DNA from: Clostridia bacterium
GTDB lineage: Bacteria; Bacillota; Clostridia; Christensenellales; Aristaeellaceae
NCBI GenBank assembly: GCA_017460395.1
Contig: JAFUBA010000013.1
Coordinates: 17,353 to 81,352 of the forward strand
Length of the DNA: 64,000 nucleotides
Reading direction: 5' to 3'
A program made the position numbers and the translations under genes. Of the stretch, positions 63,960-64,000 are shown in pieces. Within the stretch, counting starts at the first letter, position 1. Every line of letters begins with the position of its first letter. The notes beneath the pieces are model-generated. The model ran no database searches. It was not told the DNA's origin and saw only the letters and a list, made by a program, of their open reading frames with translations.

Positions 63960-64000
63960 TGGCAAAAAGTTTACTGGAACAAGAGATCAAATCTGAGATA
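63960..64000 (+). CDS. Start of an unidentified gene, 3' truncated
   Basis: Only 14 codons are visible (MAKSLLEQEIKSEI). A promoter lies 47 bases upstream. GAGGAGG at 63921-63927 is too far from this ATG and is followed by a hairpin-forming sequence (CGCTCGC with GCGAGTG) and a three-codon mini-ORF, so start and control are uncertain. No product can be assigned. Confidence 0.4.

Overview
This is a gene-dense stretch of chromosome, GC roughly in the mid-50s by eye, that reads as a low-oxygen Clostridia-type Firmicute. The clues are a T-box leader on hisS-aspS, an M-box-like leader on mgtE, the Asp23/AmaP pair, an OGG1-type 8-oxoguanine glycosylase, ThiI without a rhodanese domain next to a cysteine desulfurase, a free-standing RecX, PPi-type pyruvate phosphate dikinase and a Na+-pumping decarboxylase. 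The sequence does not justify a genus name. I found no rRNA, tRNA, CRISPR array, prophage or insertion sequence, so this is core genome with a few lineage-specific genes.

Layout. 1-6.6 kb (+): the tail of an exopolysaccharide sugar transferase, ogg, then a lacI-malQ-glgP glycogen/maltodextrin operon with a consensus-like promoter and an operator-like palindrome. 6.6-9.1 kb: mutT, pepT and a small membrane-anchored acidic coiled-coil protein with a strong promoter. 9.3-15.6 kb: two MATE exporters, one in a three-gene overlapping operon with a secreted protein and a 75-residue protein, an SPFH protein, and a solitary XerC/D-like recombinase. 15.6-21.5 kb (-): a complete oligopeptide ABC importer (oppA-B-C-D-F). 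21.8-24.7 kb (+): lgt, a beta-lactamase-fold serine hydrolase and recX.

24.7-33.0 kb (-) is the metabolic centrepiece. It holds ppdK and a promoter-to-terminator operon that combines an MmdA-type CoA carboxyltransferase, an OadG-like subunit, a biotin carrier, the Na+ pump OadB and an OadA-type pyruvate/oxaloacetate carboxyltransferase. The parts list is that of a transcarboxylase with a sodium pump attached. 33.1-38.2 kb (-): mgtE behind a riboswitch-like leader, dnaX and cysS. 38.2-43.2 kb: a 1,669-residue secreted protein with a Pro/Thr linker and nine SdrD-B-like repeats. 43.4-46.2 kb: a CorC/CNNM-type membrane protein, yajC and udk.

46.2-63.7 kb (-): nagA, tpiA, pgk, then thiI-iscS and a long housekeeping series (DUF6106-like protein, PAP2-like protein, ispA, xseB, xseA, folD, a TsaD paralogue, nusB, amaP, asp23), followed by aspS and hisS. 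The hisS T-box carries an Asp (GAC) specifier and a UGGC acceptor-binding bulge, so it appears to read tRNA-Asp. The window ends with the first 14 codons of an unidentified + strand gene. Convergent gene pairs are repeatedly separated by perfect hairpins serving as two-way terminators, two of which contain stop codons. Many gene starts were set here by Shine-Dalgarno spacing.
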